The notes under the pieces: generated by a model
The model's database searches: none
Told to the model about the DNA's origin: nothing
The model's input: the letters and a program-made list of their open reading frames with translations, nothing else
Made by a program: the position numbers and the translations under genes
In this document: piece after piece, positions 21,601 through 30,284 of the stretch
Layout: each line of letters opens with the position of its first letter
Position numbering within the stretch: position 1 is the first letter of the stretch
Origin: Bifidobacterium callitrichidarum
GTDB taxonomy: Bacteria; Actinomycetota; Actinomycetes; Actinomycetales; Bifidobacteriaceae
Direction: 5' to 3'
Length of the DNA: 51,949 bases
NCBI RefSeq assembly: GCF_003129905.1
Contig: NZ_QFFM01000023.1
Location: 1-51,949, forward strand

Positions 21601-21620
21601 TTCGTTCACTCCTCCCCTTC

Positions 21621-22547
21621 TCATGCGTAACGGATACGCGGATCGAGGGCCGCGTACAGCAGGTCGACGACGAGGTTGCACACCACGAAGATCAGCATGA
21701 GCAGCGTGACGATGGACACCACCAGGTTGGCCTCGCCCTTCAGGATGGACTGGTAGGTCAGGAAGCCGATGCCGTGGATGTTGAAGATCTGCTCGGTGAT
21801 CATGGCGCCGCCCATCAGGCCGCCGATGTCCTGGCCCAGGTAGGTGACGACCGGGATCAAGGAGTTGCGCAGCACGTGGCGCAGCATGACCTGTCCGTTG
21901 GACATGCCCTTGGCGCGGGCGGTGCGCACGTAGTCCTCGGCGATGTTGGAGGAGATCTCGGCGCGGGTCAGTCGGATGATGTACGCCATCGAGACCGAGC
22001 CGAGCACCATGGCCGGCATGAGCAGGTCGAGGACCGTGGGGTCGGCGCCGGCGGTCACCGGCAGGATGGACCACTGGATGCCGAGCAGGTACTGCAGGAC
22101 GAAGCCGGTGACGAAGGTCGGCACGGAGATGAGGAGCAGGGAGACGATCAGGATGACCGTGTCGTACCACTTGCCCTTCTTGAGGCCCGAGATGATGCCG
22201 AAGGTCACGCCGAAGATGGCCTCGAACACGAACGCCATCAGGCCGAGCTTGATGGTGACCGGGAAGGCGCGGGTGATCTCGTCGATGACGGGCTGGCCGG
22301 CGAAGGTGTTGCCGAAGTCGAGGGTCAGCGCGTTCTTCAGATAGATGAGGTACTGAATGATGAACGGCTGATCGAGGTGGTACTCTGCGCGGATCTGGGC
22401 CGCGACGGCTTCGTTGACGGGCTTGTCTCCGAACATGGCCTTGACGGGGTCGCCAGGCAGCAGGAAGACAAGCGCATACACCAGAAGCGTCGTGCCGAGA
22501 ACCACGGGGATCATCTGCAGAATGCGTCGCAGAAGATACTTACCCAT
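21621..22547 (-). CDS. oppB: Oligopeptide ABC transporter permease (OppB/DppB)
   Basis: First membrane channel subunit of the importer, 308 residues. MGKYLLRRILQMIPVVLGTTLLVYALVF is the standard DppB-type N-terminal helix. A large extracytoplasmic loop follows, then the permease core with the EAA-type loop RTARAKGMSNGQVMLRHVLRNSLIPVV. Six membrane segments are expected and visible. The closing segment, VVDLLYAALDPRIRYA, is typical of the family. It lies downstream of oppA across a 378-bp gap that holds a terminator and a MITE, so it may be transcribed partly separately from oppA. Confidence 0.94.
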   Translation of the reverse strand: MGKYLLRRILQMIPVVLGTTLLVYALVFLLPGDPVKAMFGDKPVNEAVAAQIRAEYHLDQPFIIQYLIYLKNALTLDFGNTFAGQPVIDEITRAFPVTIKLGLMAFVFEAIFGVTFGIISGLKKGKWYDTVILIVSLLLISVPTFVTGFVLQYLLGIQWSILPVTAGADPTVLDLLMPAMVLGSVSMAYIIRLTRAEISSNIAEDYVRTARAKGMSNGQVMLRHVLRNSLIPVVTYLGQDIGGLMGGAMITEQIFNIHGIGFLTYQSILKGEANLVVSIVTLLMLIFVVCNLVVDLLYAALDPRIRYA

Positions 22548-22733
22548 AACGGTTGCTCCTTATTTCATGAACCGGCCGTCAGGACACAGTGCACCCTTGC
22601 CGGTCGACAAATACTCCGATAGTCTACCCCATGCCCTGACGGAGGTGTGTAAACTCCCGTTAACTCGGCCGATTATTAGGCGTAAGCGACGTTGTTTGGC
22701 TGGTTTCGGCAGAGCATACGAAGCATACGAAAA
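22548..22733. other. Spacer upstream of oppB
   Basis: Part of the 378-bp gap between oppA and oppB, which also holds the MITE and the oppA terminator. This part shows no gene or RNA; it would hold any oppB promoter, but none is convincing. Confidence 0.4.
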
Positions 22734-22844
22734 GGCTCTGTTAAACCAAGATTGACATGAATTCCGCCGGACTACCCCTCAGTCGGCTTCGCCGACAGCT
22801 CCCCTGACAAGGGGAGCCAAGAATACTTGGTTTATAACAGAGCC
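22734..22844. mobile_element. 111-bp MITE with ISL3-like terminal inverted repeats
   Basis: Ends GGCTCTGTTA-AACCAAG (22734-22750) and CTTGGTTTATAACAGAGCC (22826-22844) are inverted copies differing by two bases of length. The flanking octamers TACGAAAA (22726-22733) and TATGAAAA (22845-22852) match at 7 of 8 positions, fitting the 8-bp target duplication of the ISL3 family. No transposase is inside, so any movement would need one supplied in trans. It carries a copy of the double-palindrome repeat. Confidence 0.7.
22771..22818. repeat. Double-palindrome repeat, copy 8, inside the MITE
   Basis: ACTACCCCTCAGTCGGC-TTC-GCCGACAGCTCCCC-TGACA-AGGGGAGCC, the same variant as copies 4 and 9. Confidence 0.85.
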
Positions 22845-22848
22845 TATG

Positions 22849-22881
22849 AAAAAGGGACGGGGATCATATGATCCTCGCCCC
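22849..22881 (-). terminator. Rho-independent terminator of oppA
   Basis: On the minus strand, a stem of about 14 bases (GGGGCGAGGATCAT/ATGATCCCCGTCCC, one mismatch) is followed by five T residues, about 45 bp after the oppA stop. It may cut transcription between oppA and oppBC-DF and so favour excess binding protein. Confidence 0.75.
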
Positions 22882-22925
22882 TTGGAATTACCGAACTACC
22901 GTCCGATGCTCAGATGAGTATCGAC

Positions 22926-24572
22926 TCACTTCTTGGACATCTCGGTGTAGGTCGGGAGGTTCTGCCAGTCGAAGCCGAAGCCGGACTTGACGGACAGGGA
23001 AGCCACGCCGTTGGCGTTGGAGTAGTACAGCGGGATGGCCGGCAGATCCTTGAGGAGGATCTCCTGGGCCTGCTGGTACAGCTTGTTGGCCTCGTCGGTG
23101 GTCTTGGCGGCGGCGGCCTGCAGGCACAGCTGGTCGAAGGCGGAGTTCTTGTAGTCGCCATCGTTGGAGCCCTTGCCGTCGGCGGCGGCGGTGGAGTACA
23201 GCTGCCACACGTAGTTCTCGGCGGACGGGTAATCAGGCTGCCAGCCGGTACGGAAGGCGCCGGTCATCTGACGGTTGGTCACCGCGTCGCGGAACTCCTG
23301 GAAGGTCGGGATCGGGTTGGTGGCGGCGTCGATGCCCAGGTTCTTCTTGAGCTGGTTCACGACGGCGTCGTAGATCGGCTTGGCGCCACCATCGGCGTTG
23401 TAGGAGAAGGTGAGGGTGCCGGTGTACTTGGAGATGGCGTCGGCCTTGGCCCACAGTTCCTTGGCCTTCTTGGCGTTGAACTTCAGGTTGTCGGAGCCGG
23501 TCAGGGAGTCGGAGTAGCCAGGGGTCTTCGGGGAGGTGAAGTCCTTGGCGGCGGTGGCGTTGCCGTTGAGCACCTTGTCGATGATCTGGTCGCGGTCGAT
23601 GGCCATGGAGATGGCCTCGCGGCGCAGCTGGCCTTCCTCGTCGTTCTTGAAGTGGTCAAGGGTGGACGGGATGGTGAAGGTCTGGATCACGGAGCCGGCC
23701 TCGGAGTACGGCTGGATCTTCTTGTCGGTCTTGAAGGTCTTGGTGAAGGCGGCCGGGACGGACTCCATCACGTCGAGGGAGCCGTTGTTGGACTGGATGT
23801 CACGGTAGGCGGCGGTGTCATCGGTGTAGACCTTGAAGGTCACGCCGTCGTTCTTGACATCCTCGTTGCCCTTGTAATCGGTGTTCTTGACGAGCTCGAT
23901 CTGCTTGTTGTGGTCCCAGGACTTGAACTTGTACGGACCGTTGCCGACCGGGGCCTCGCCGAAGGCCTTCGGATCCTTGTAGAAGGACTCCGGCAGCGGG
24001 GCGAAGGCCAGGTAGCCGACCTTGATCGGGAACACGGAATCGGACTGGTTCAGATCCACGGTGAAGGTGGTGTCGTCCACGACCTTGAGGCCGGAGAGCT
24101 GCTCGTCACCCTTCAGGCCATCCTTCTGCAGGTCGTCGTAACCCTTGATGGTGGAGAAGAAGGAGGAGCACTTCTGGGCGTTCTTGGCGTTGGCCGTGTA
24201 GGACCAGGACTTGGTGAAGGACTCGGCGGTCACCGGGGTGCCGTCCGTGAACTTCCAGCCGGACTTCAGCTTGATGGTGTACTGGGTGGCGTCATCGTTC
24301 GGGGTGATGGACTCGGCCACTTCGTTGGAGGCGTTGCCGTCCTTGTCGAAGGAAACCAGACGGGAGAACAGCAGGTCGCCCGGCTTGCCGCCGCCGGTCT
24401 CGTTGGTGTTGCCCGGGATCAGCGGGTTCTGCGGCTCGGAGTTGTAGGCGTAGATGATGTTGGAGCCAGCGGTATTGCCGGAGGCGGTGTTGCTGTTGGA
24501 GCCGCCGCAGGCGCTCAGCAGCATTGCCATGGAGCAGGCCATGGCGGCGAAAGCAAGAGCTTTCTTCTTCAT
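22926..24572 (-). CDS. oppA: Oligopeptide ABC transporter substrate-binding lipoprotein
   Basis: Captures peptides outside the cell and delivers them to the OppBC channel, 548 residues. The signal peptide MKKKALAFAAMACSMAM leads to a lipobox LSAC, with C at 21, so the mature protein is lipid-anchored. The body matches SBP family 5 (DppA/OppA): LLFSRLVSFDKDGN, the family segment YTIKLKSGWKFTDGTPVTAE, and a C-terminal ALPAIPLYYSN-like segment. The ATG at 24572 has a good site (TAGGAGAAA). It heads the operon and is followed by its own terminator. Bifidobacteria use such systems for amino-nitrogen and, in some members, sugar-peptide uptake; the exact ligand is not deducible. Confidence 0.94.
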   Translation of the reverse strand: MKKKALAFAAMACSMAMLLSACGGSNSNTASGNTAGSNIIYAYNSEPQNPLIPGNTNETGGGKPGDLLFSRLVSFDKDGNASNEVAESITPNDDATQYTIKLKSGWKFTDGTPVTAESFTKSWSYTANAKNAQKCSSFFSTIKGYDDLQKDGLKGDEQLSGLKVVDDTTFTVDLNQSDSVFPIKVGYLAFAPLPESFYKDPKAFGEAPVGNGPYKFKSWDHNKQIELVKNTDYKGNEDVKNDGVTFKVYTDDTAAYRDIQSNNGSLDVMESVPAAFTKTFKTDKKIQPYSEAGSVIQTFTIPSTLDHFKNDEEGQLRREAISMAIDRDQIIDKVLNGNATAAKDFTSPKTPGYSDSLTGSDNLKFNAKKAKELWAKADAISKYTGTLTFSYNADGGAKPIYDAVVNQLKKNLGIDAATNPIPTFQEFRDAVTNRQMTGAFRTGWQPDYPSAENYVWQLYSTAAADGKGSNDGDYKNSAFDQLCLQAAAAKTTDEANKLYQQAQEILLKDLPAIPLYYSNANGVASLSVKSGFGFDWQNLPTYTEMSKK

Positions 24573-24816
24573 TGATTTCTCCTATTTTCCTTGACGTGCG
24601 GAACGTTATGCCCCGCCTCATGCGAACGGGGTCGGTTCCCCACGGCCGCATCCACTGCGGCACGCAGGAGGACCAACCCCGTTGCTGATTACTTGTATTG
24701 TCGCTCAATTTGCAGACAAGGAGGAAACTTTTTGTTACGTCCATGTAAAATCCATGCCGGCTTTTCGGCTTCATACAGCGTTTACGCAGCCACGTCGGGT
24801 AGTGTCCGCATGTTGG
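24573..24816. promoter_or_regulatory. oppA leader and promoter region
   Basis: Gap between xerC stop and oppA start. A long imperfect hairpin (about 24625-24684) pairs ACGGGGT..GGT with ACC..ACCCCGT around an inner stem. It could end xerC transcripts or form an oppA leader structure. An AT-rich stretch at 24690-24760 is the likely promoter area; no clear -35/-10 pair is claimed. Confidence 0.35.
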
Positions 24817-25779
24817 TCAGGCCCGGGGAAACGCCTGCATGTAGCGGGTTTTGAGCTGTTCGACGGAGACGTGCGTATAGCGTTGTGTAGTTTTCAAGGA
24901 GGAATGCCCCAGCATCTCCTGGACCTCCCTCAGATCGGCGCCGCCGTCGAGCATATGCGTGGCCGCGGAATGGCGCAGGGCGTGCGGGCTGATGTCCGGC
25001 ACGCCGGCCGCGCGGGACTCTCGATGGACCACCTCGCGGGCGATGCGCTGGTTGAGCCGCCCTCCCCTGGCCCCGAGGAACAGGGCGCTGCCCGAACCGG
25101 CATTCGCGAGACGGGGCCTGCCCTGCGCAAGCCAGGCGTCAAGCGCGCGCATGGCCGGCGCCCCAAAAGGGACGACACGTTGTTTATTTCCCTTGCCGAT
25201 GACCCTGATGGTGCGATTGAGCGCATCAATATCGGCGACGTCCAATGCGACCAGCTCGGCCACGCGAATGCCGGTGGCGTACAGCAGCTCGAGTATCGCG
25301 GCGTCACGCAGGGCTTCGGCCCGCCTGTCCGCCGTTGCTCTGGATTCTCCGTCGCACCCGGAATCATGCGTAGCGGAATCGGCGGGCGCAGAGCGAGCAT
25401 CGGCATCGGCCCGTCGCATCAGCTGTTCGGTCTGCGCTTCGGTGAGCACGGCGGGCAGCGAATCGGGGATGGAGGGCGTCATCAGCGTGGCGGCGGGATC
25501 GGTGCGCGTCACCCCGTGGTCATGCGCCCATGAGAAGAACGCGCGGACGGCGACGGTCTTGCGGGCCATGCTGCTTCTGGCGTGGTTCCTGGATTCGACG
25601 GCCATCCAGGAGCGCAGATCGTCGAGCGTGATCTCATTCAGGTCCCCCACCCCGCGCCGTCCGAACAACGCCAGGCAGGATTCGAGGTCGGATCGATACG
25701 CTTTCAGCGTATTTTCGGACAGTCCGCGATTGGCTTTGAGATAGGCGACGAACGCGCCGATCGTCTCCTCGAACCGCAT
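24817..25779 (-). CDS. xerC: Tyrosine recombinase XerC
   Basis: Site-specific recombinase that with XerD resolves chromosome dimers at dif, 320 residues. A SAM-like N-terminal core-binding domain (1-95) is followed by the catalytic domain with R172 (TGIRVAEL), K196 (GKGNKQR), H266 and R269 (HALRHS), H292 (LGH) and nucleophile Y301 (YTHVS). Before the first catalytic Arg there is a poorly conserved acidic insertion (about 124-152). ATG at 25779 has AAAGGCGG upstream. The C-terminus KTRYMQAFPRA is XerC-like rather than phage-integrase-like, and no phage genes or att repeats flank it. Confidence 0.9.
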   Translation of the reverse strand: MRFEETIGAFVAYLKANRGLSENTLKAYRSDLESCLALFGRRGVGDLNEITLDDLRSWMAVESRNHARSSMARKTVAVRAFFSWAHDHGVTRTDPAATLMTPSIPDSLPAVLTEAQTEQLMRRADADARSAPADSATHDSGCDGESRATADRRAEALRDAAILELLYATGIRVAELVALDVADIDALNRTIRVIGKGNKQRVVPFGAPAMRALDAWLAQGRPRLANAGSGSALFLGARGGRLNQRIAREVVHRESRAAGVPDISPHALRHSAATHMLDGGADLREVQEMLGHSSLKTTQRYTHVSVEQLKTRYMQAFPRA

Positions 25780-25860
25780 ATCGCACCGCCTTTCCATCCG
25801 ACCGTCCCGCACCTGCCCTCCGATAGACTATAGGCACGCATTCGATGGGATTGGGGCAGT

Positions 25861-26688
25861 ATGGCACGGCACAACGCACAGCATAACGTACGGCACGGCG
25901 GACGGAATACGGAGACGGTCGGGAACGAGACCGAGCGCGAGGAACGTGATCATGTGGTGGCCCGCGCCGTGGATCTGGTCAAGACTTACGGGGATGCGGA
26001 CAATCTCGTCACCGCGCTGGACCATGTGAATGTGGAGTTCGAGCGCGGCAGGATGACGGCGATCATGGGACCGTCCGGCTCGGGCAAGTCCACGCTGATG
26101 CACTGCATGGCCGGTCTTGACCAGCCCACTTCGGGTCAGGTGTTCGTGGAGGGGCTGGAGGTCTCGGCCATGAACCAGCGGCAGCTGACCCGGTTGCGCC
26201 GCCAGCAGATCGGCTTCATCTTCCAATCGTTCAATCTGGTGCCCACGCTTTCGGCCGAGGAGAACATCCTGTTGCCGCTGCAGATAGCCAGAAAGCCCAT
26301 CGACCGCGACTGGTTCGATCAGGTGGTCAGGGTGGTGGGTTTGGAACAGCGGCTCACGCACCGGCCAAGCCAGCTTTCGGGCGGACAGCAGCAGCGCGTG
26401 GCCTGCGCGCGTGCGATGATGGCGCGTCCTTCGGTGATCTTCGCGGACGAACCCACCGGCAATCTCGACTCCCGTTCCAGCCGTGAGGTGCTGGGCTTCC
26501 TCAAGCGGTCCGTGGCGGATTACGGCCAGTCGATCGTGATGGTCACGCACGATCCGCGTGCCGCCTCTTACGCCGACCGCGTGCTGGTGCTGGCGGACGG
26601 GCACATCACGCAGGATCTCGACCACCCCACCTACGAGCGGATTCTCGAGGTGTTCGCGGATGGCAACGGCGACGGAGCGGCCGCATGA
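25861..26688 (+). CDS. ABC transporter ATPase, MacB/LolD type
   Basis: ATPase of a MacB-like mechanotransmission or lipoprotein/antimicrobial export system, 275 residues. About 30 N-terminal residues are poorly conserved. The motifs are Walker [10 protein letters not shown] (near 73), Q-loop [22 protein letters not shown] (typical MacB/LolD), signature [15 protein letters not shown], Walker [13 protein letters not shown] and switch His in [11 protein letters not shown]. Its stop overlaps the start of the permease (ATGA at 26685-26688), so they are translationally coupled and act together. Many bifidobacterial pairs of this kind exist; the substrate is unknown. Confidence 0.92.
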   Translation: MARHNAQHNVRHGGRNTETVGNETEREERDHVVARAVDLVKTYGDADNLVTALDHVNVEFERGRMTAIMGPSGSGKSTLMHCMAGLDQPTSGQVFVEGLEVSAMNQRQLTRLRRQQIGFIFQSFNLVPTLSAEENILLPLQIARKPIDRDWFDQVVRVVGLEQRLTHRPSQLSGGQQQRVACARAMMARPSVIFADEPTGNLDSRSSREVLGFLKRSVADYGQSIVMVTHDPRAASYADRVLVLADGHITQDLDHPTYERILEVFADGNGDGAAA

Positions 26689-29600
26689 TCCGTATTGGTC
26701 TGCGCGACGCCCGCGCGCATCTCGGGCGATTCGTCATGTCCATCATCGCCATCGCATTGGGCGTGAGTTTCGTGGTCGGCTCGTTCTGCTTCCGCGAGAT
26801 GATGAACAACCAAGTGGACCAGATGATGGCCTCGAACTCGGACGCCGACGTGTACGTGCGCGGCAGCAAGGAACAGAAGGGCGCCTCGACGATGGGCGCC
26901 ATGGGCTCCTCGTCCGATTCCGGTTCCGGTGGTTCCTCCTCTGATTCCTCCGAATCGAAGACCTATAACCGCATCGATATCTCCCTGACGGACGACATCG
27001 CCAAGGTCGAGGGCGTGAAGCGCGCCGAGGCCGTCTATCAGGTCTCGGGCCTGGTACTGGTGGACAAGAGCGGCAACGCCGTCTCCACAATGGGCGGCGC
27101 GACCAGCGCTCTGGGACTCAAGGACGGCACCTGGCGGTCGGCCACGCTGGTCAAGGGCCGGTGGGCGAAAACCAAGCACGAGATCGCGTTGCATACGTTC
27201 GCCGCCGAAACCGCGGGGCTCAAGGTCGGCGACACCACCAAGCTCGTGTATCCGGACGGCGCGGTGGATGTGAAGGTCGTCGGGTTGTTCTCCACCACGT
27301 CGTCGCAGGCGGGCGCGATCATCATCGGGCTCGCGCCGGAGGTGGCCAAGGACTACTTCCAGCAGCAGTCCGGGCAGGTCGGCACCGCTCGCTATCTCAC
27401 CGTGTACGGTTCGGCGAACGGCGGACAGCCGCTCACCGAGGCACAGCAGCAGGAGCTCGCGGACCGTATCAACAAGGCGCTGCCGGCCGGGTCGAAGGCC
27501 GTGGCCATCACCGGGCAGCATGTGCGTGACAGCAACGCCGAGACCACCAAGAAGGCGCTCGGCTTCGTGCAGCCACTGATTCTGATCTTCGCGGTGATCG
27601 CGTTGTTCGTGGGTTCGTTCATCATCGCGAACACGTTCTCGATGATCGTGCGTGAATCGATGCGCGGCTACGCGCTGCTGCGGTCGATCGGGGCCTCCCC
27701 CGCCCAGGTGTTCGTGACGGTGGTGGTGCAGGCGATCGTGCTGGGACTCATGGGTTCGCTGATCGGCATCGGGCTTGGCTGGATCATGGTCAAGGGCATC
27801 GTGGCACTGATGGCGCATATGGGCACGCCAATGACCGGTTCCTCGAACCCGAGCGTCACGGATATGCTCGTGGGCCTGGTGGTGGGCGTGCTGGTCACGC
27901 TCATCGGCGCCTCCCTGCCGGCGCGGCGCGCGGCGATGGCCCCGCCGATCCAGGCGATGAACGAGACGGTGAACCCGGAGAAGCCCGTGTGGCCGCGCGG
28001 CGTGGCCGGCACGGCGATGATCGTGTTCGGCGCGGCCTCGTGGATGCTGTGCTGGCGTATCGCCGCCGCGAACAACGATGGTGGGTCCGTCTCGCCCTGG
28101 AGCTGGCTCAATGACGCGGCTTCCTCGATGGGCACCGGCTGGCCGCTTGGCGTGGGTGCCGGGCTGGTGGTCATCGGCGTGATCGTGCTCGCTCCGGCGC
28201 TGGTGGGTCCCACGAGTGTGGTGTTGGGCTGGATTCCGGCGCATGTGTTCCCGGTGACGGGCCGTCTCGCCACCCGGAACCTGGCGCGAGGCAAGCGCAG
28301 GACCGCGAATACGGCGGCCGCCCTGTTCGTGGGCGTGGCGATTGTGAGCTGTCTGGGCGTGGTGGCCTCCTCGGCGAAGGCATCCGTGGCCGGCATCGTG
28401 GATTCCGGACTGAAATCCGATTTCTCGGCCATGTCCGCATCCGACGGCCGCATTCCGGACGATGCCATCGAGGCGATCCGCAAGACCGACGGCGTGGGCT
28501 CGGTCTCGCAGTCGCGCATGCTCATGGGCGTCACCTACGGTTCGGGCGACGGCCAGACGCAGGCCATGACGTTCGCCGAGCAGCCGTCGCTGTTCACCAA
28601 GGTGTTCGCGCCGGTCACCCATGCGGGGGACGCGGACAAGGCGCTGCGTAACGGCGAGCTCGTGGTGGGCATCGCCGTGGCGAAGGACAACGGCTGGAAG
28701 GTCGGCGATACGGTGCGGGTCAACGGCCGGCAGGTGGTGGTCGACAAGGAGGCCACCGCCAAGGCGCAGGCCGAGTATCAGGCGCAGGTGGAGGCGAAGG
28801 TCTCCGGGTTGCAGGCCGAGGCCCAGCAGCTGCTCGCCTCCGGGGACGCGGCCGGCGCACAGGCCAAGGCTGCGGAGGCGCAGCAGTCCGCCGAGGATGC
28901 GAGGAACGTGGATCCAAGCACGCTGGTGAAGACGAAGACCACGGTCACGCATGTGAAGGTGCGGATCGGCGCGATCATCGAGAATTCGGTGTACCGGTCG
29001 ATGGTGCTCATGAACGACGAGACGGCCGGCAAGGTCGCCAACGAGTACACGATGTTCACCATCATGCTGTTCGTCAACGCGGCGCGCGGCGAGGATCTGG
29101 GCGCGTTGAAGGCGCGGCTCATCAAGGCGGTCAAGCCGTATTACGTGGTGAACGTGCAGGACCGCGAGGAGTTCAAGTCCACGATGAGCACGATGGTCGA
29201 CCAGATCCTGCTGGTGCTCTATGCACTGCTGGCTCTGTCCATCGTGATCGCGGTTTTCGGCATCGTGAACACGTTGGCGTTGTCCGTGTCCGAGCGCACC
29301 AAGGAGATCGGCCTGCTGCGGGCGATCGGCACCTCGCGCGCCCAGGTACGTGGCATGCTCGGCATCGAGGCGGCCATCATCGCCGTGTTCGGCACGGTGA
29401 TGGGCATGGTGACGGGCGTCGCGGCCGGCGTCGTGATTCGCGCGGTGTACGAGGCGAACGGGTTGAGTTCGCTGAGCGTGCCGTGGGGGCAGTTGGGCGT
29501 GTTCCTGGCGCTTTCGATCGTGGTGGGATTGGTGGCCTCGGTCTCCCCCGCATCACGCGCGTTGAGGCAGCCGGTGCTCGATGCGGTGGCGGCGGAATGA
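26685..29600 (+). CDS. ABC transporter permease, FtsX/MacB-like
   Basis: Membrane partner of the upstream ATPase, 971 residues, with duplicated FtsX domains. The first membrane segment (about 14-35) is followed by an extracellular domain carrying a Ser/Gly/Asp-rich stretch (near 73-90). The first FtsX domain (about 280-430) contains MRGYALLRSIGASPAQV; the second (about 845-965) contains TKEIGLLRAIGTSRAQVRGMLG. The second extracellular domain has an Ala/Gln/Glu-rich coiled-coil-like segment (about 687-745), recalling the long hairpins in some of these permeases. No ribosome binding site is needed given the ATGA overlap. Function may be export or cell-envelope signalling; no peptidase or two-component genes adjoin. 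Confidence 0.9.
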   Translation: MIRIGLRDARAHLGRFVMSIIAIALGVSFVVGSFCFREMMNNQVDQMMASNSDADVYVRGSKEQKGASTMGAMGSSSDSGSGGSSSDSSESKTYNRIDISLTDDIAKVEGVKRAEAVYQVSGLVLVDKSGNAVSTMGGATSALGLKDGTWRSATLVKGRWAKTKHEIALHTFAAETAGLKVGDTTKLVYPDGAVDVKVVGLFSTTSSQAGAIIIGLAPEVAKDYFQQQSGQVGTARYLTVYGSANGGQPLTEAQQQELADRINKALPAGSKAVAITGQHVRDSNAETTKKALGFVQPLILIFAVIALFVGSFIIANTFSMIVRESMRGYALLRSIGASPAQVFVTVVVQAIVLGLMGSLIGIGLGWIMVKGIVALMAHMGTPMTGSSNPSVTDMLVGLVVGVLVTLIGASLPARRAAMAPPIQAMNETVNPEKPVWPRGVAGTAMIVFGAASWMLCWRIAAANNDGGSVSPWSWLNDAASSMGTGWPLGVGAGLVVIGVIVLAPALVGPTSVVLGWIPAHVFPVTGRLATRNLARGKRRTANTAAALFVGVAIVSCLGVVASSAKASVAGIVDSGLKSDFSAMSASDGRIPDDAIEAIRKTDGVGSVSQSRMLMGVTYGSGDGQTQAMTFAEQPSLFTKVFAPVTHAGDADKALRNGELVVGIAVAKDNGWKVGDTVRVNGRQVVVDKEATAKAQAEYQAQVEAKVSGLQAEAQQLLASGDAAGAQAKAAEAQQSAEDARNVDPSTLVKTKTTVTHVKVRIGAIIENSVYRSMVLMNDETAGKVANEYTMFTIMLFVNAARGEDLGALKARLIKAVKPYYVVNVQDREEFKSTMSTMVDQILLVLYALLALSIVIAVFGIVNTLALSVSERTKEIGLLRAIGTSRAQVRGMLGIEAAIIAVFGTVMGMVTGVAAGVVIRAVYEANGLSSLSVPWGQLGVFLALSIVVGLVASVSPASRALRQPVLDAVAAE

Positions 29601-29703
29601 TTGCCGGTTCCGTGCGTCGCAATGCGTTCGGAGTAAGGTGGAACTACCGATATCGGGGTGTCAGGGCCGATACCCCGCGTGATTCATAAGGGGGATGATT
29701 CCG

Positions 29704-29961
29704 ATGACCTTGCCGAGACAGATTCCGGTGGGCGCACGCATTGTGGTGCGTATCACCGATGGTGTGGACCCCACGGACGGGCGTATGAAGTTCCGTGATT
29801 TCGTGGGGCACGTGGTGTCTTGGGACGGCTACACGTTGGAGATGGTGCGCGATGCGGCCGCCAACGGCTCCCGCCCGGCCCAGAACGTGACCATCCACCA
29901 GGAGCAGATCGCCACGCTGAAACCCGTGCCGGAGCGGCCGCACGTGAAGCCGCGTCCGTAA
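29704..29961 (+). CDS. Small conserved protein (DUF6725-like)
   Basis: Basic protein of 85 residues. The body reads IPVGARIVVRITDG, then GRMKFRDFVGHVVSWDGYTLEMVRD, then VTIHQEQIATLKPVPERP. It resembles a short beta-rich family seen in bifidobacteria and other actinobacteria (I believe DUF6725). The all-beta pattern suggests a small barrel, but no function is known. Two in-frame ATGs exist at 29695 and 29704; the second is better spaced from AAGGGGG. It follows the ABC permease by about 100 bp with an imperfect dyad (GATATCGGGGTGTC... region) between. Confidence 0.65.
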   Translation: MTLPRQIPVGARIVVRITDGVDPTDGRMKFRDFVGHVVSWDGYTLEMVRDAAANGSRPAQNVTIHQEQIATLKPVPERPHVKPRP

Positions 29962-30010
29962 GGAATCGGCCTACGGCCGATGCAGTGTTTCCCGCGTCCT
30001 TGAAAGGACG

Positions 30011-30067
30011 CTCTCCTACTACCCCTCAGTCAACCTGCGGTTGACAGCTCCCCTGACAAGGGGAGCC
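30011..30067. repeat. Double-palindrome repeat, copy 9
   Basis: CTCTCCTACTACCCCTCAGTCAAC-CTGC-GGTTGACAGCTCCCC-TGACA-AGGGGAGCC, 20 bp from an inverted, interrupted copy. Both sit in the 323-bp gene-free gap between the small protein and tyrA. Confidence 0.85.
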
Positions 30068-30087
30068 AAGGACTACATACAAATCTT

Positions 30088-30242
30088 GGCTCCCCTTGTC
30101 AGGACATCGCCGTGAGATAAACAGTCGGACTGTTTGTAGGCGATGTGCGAGACGACAGTCGAGCCAACAATCCGCGAACGAAGTTCGTCCGTAATTGCTG
30201 GTGAGCTGACTCGCGAAGCGAGTCTGAGGGGTAGTAGGGAGC
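30088..30242. repeat. Double-palindrome repeat, copy 10, inverted and interrupted
   Basis: The left part GGCTCCCCTTGTCAGG (30088-30103) and the right part GAGCTGACTCGCGAAGCGAG, continuing CTGAGGGGTAGTAG to 30242, together make one reverse copy. About 99 bp separate them. That insert has its own palindromes: an outer CATCGCC/GGCGATG around AAACAGTC-GGACTGTTT, and CGAAC-GAA-GTTCG. Confidence 0.75.
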
Positions 30243-30284
30243 AGCCAATGGCTGCGGAAGAATCCATCGGCCGCAGGCCGATTC

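Noticed and set aside
20596..22170. N-terminally extended OppC (524 codons)
   Set aside because: The added part overlaps oppB in another frame; a strong ribosome binding site precedes ATG 21600.
24817..25779. Possible phage integrase with att sites
   Set aside because: XerC-type C-terminus and catalytic spacing, no flanking direct repeats or phage genes; housekeeping XerC is more likely, with XerD at 40670.
26631..28952. Minus-strand open frame of 773 codons opposite the FtsX-like permease
   Set aside because: His/Arg/Gly-rich shadow with no ribosome binding site or motif; the sense gene is certain.
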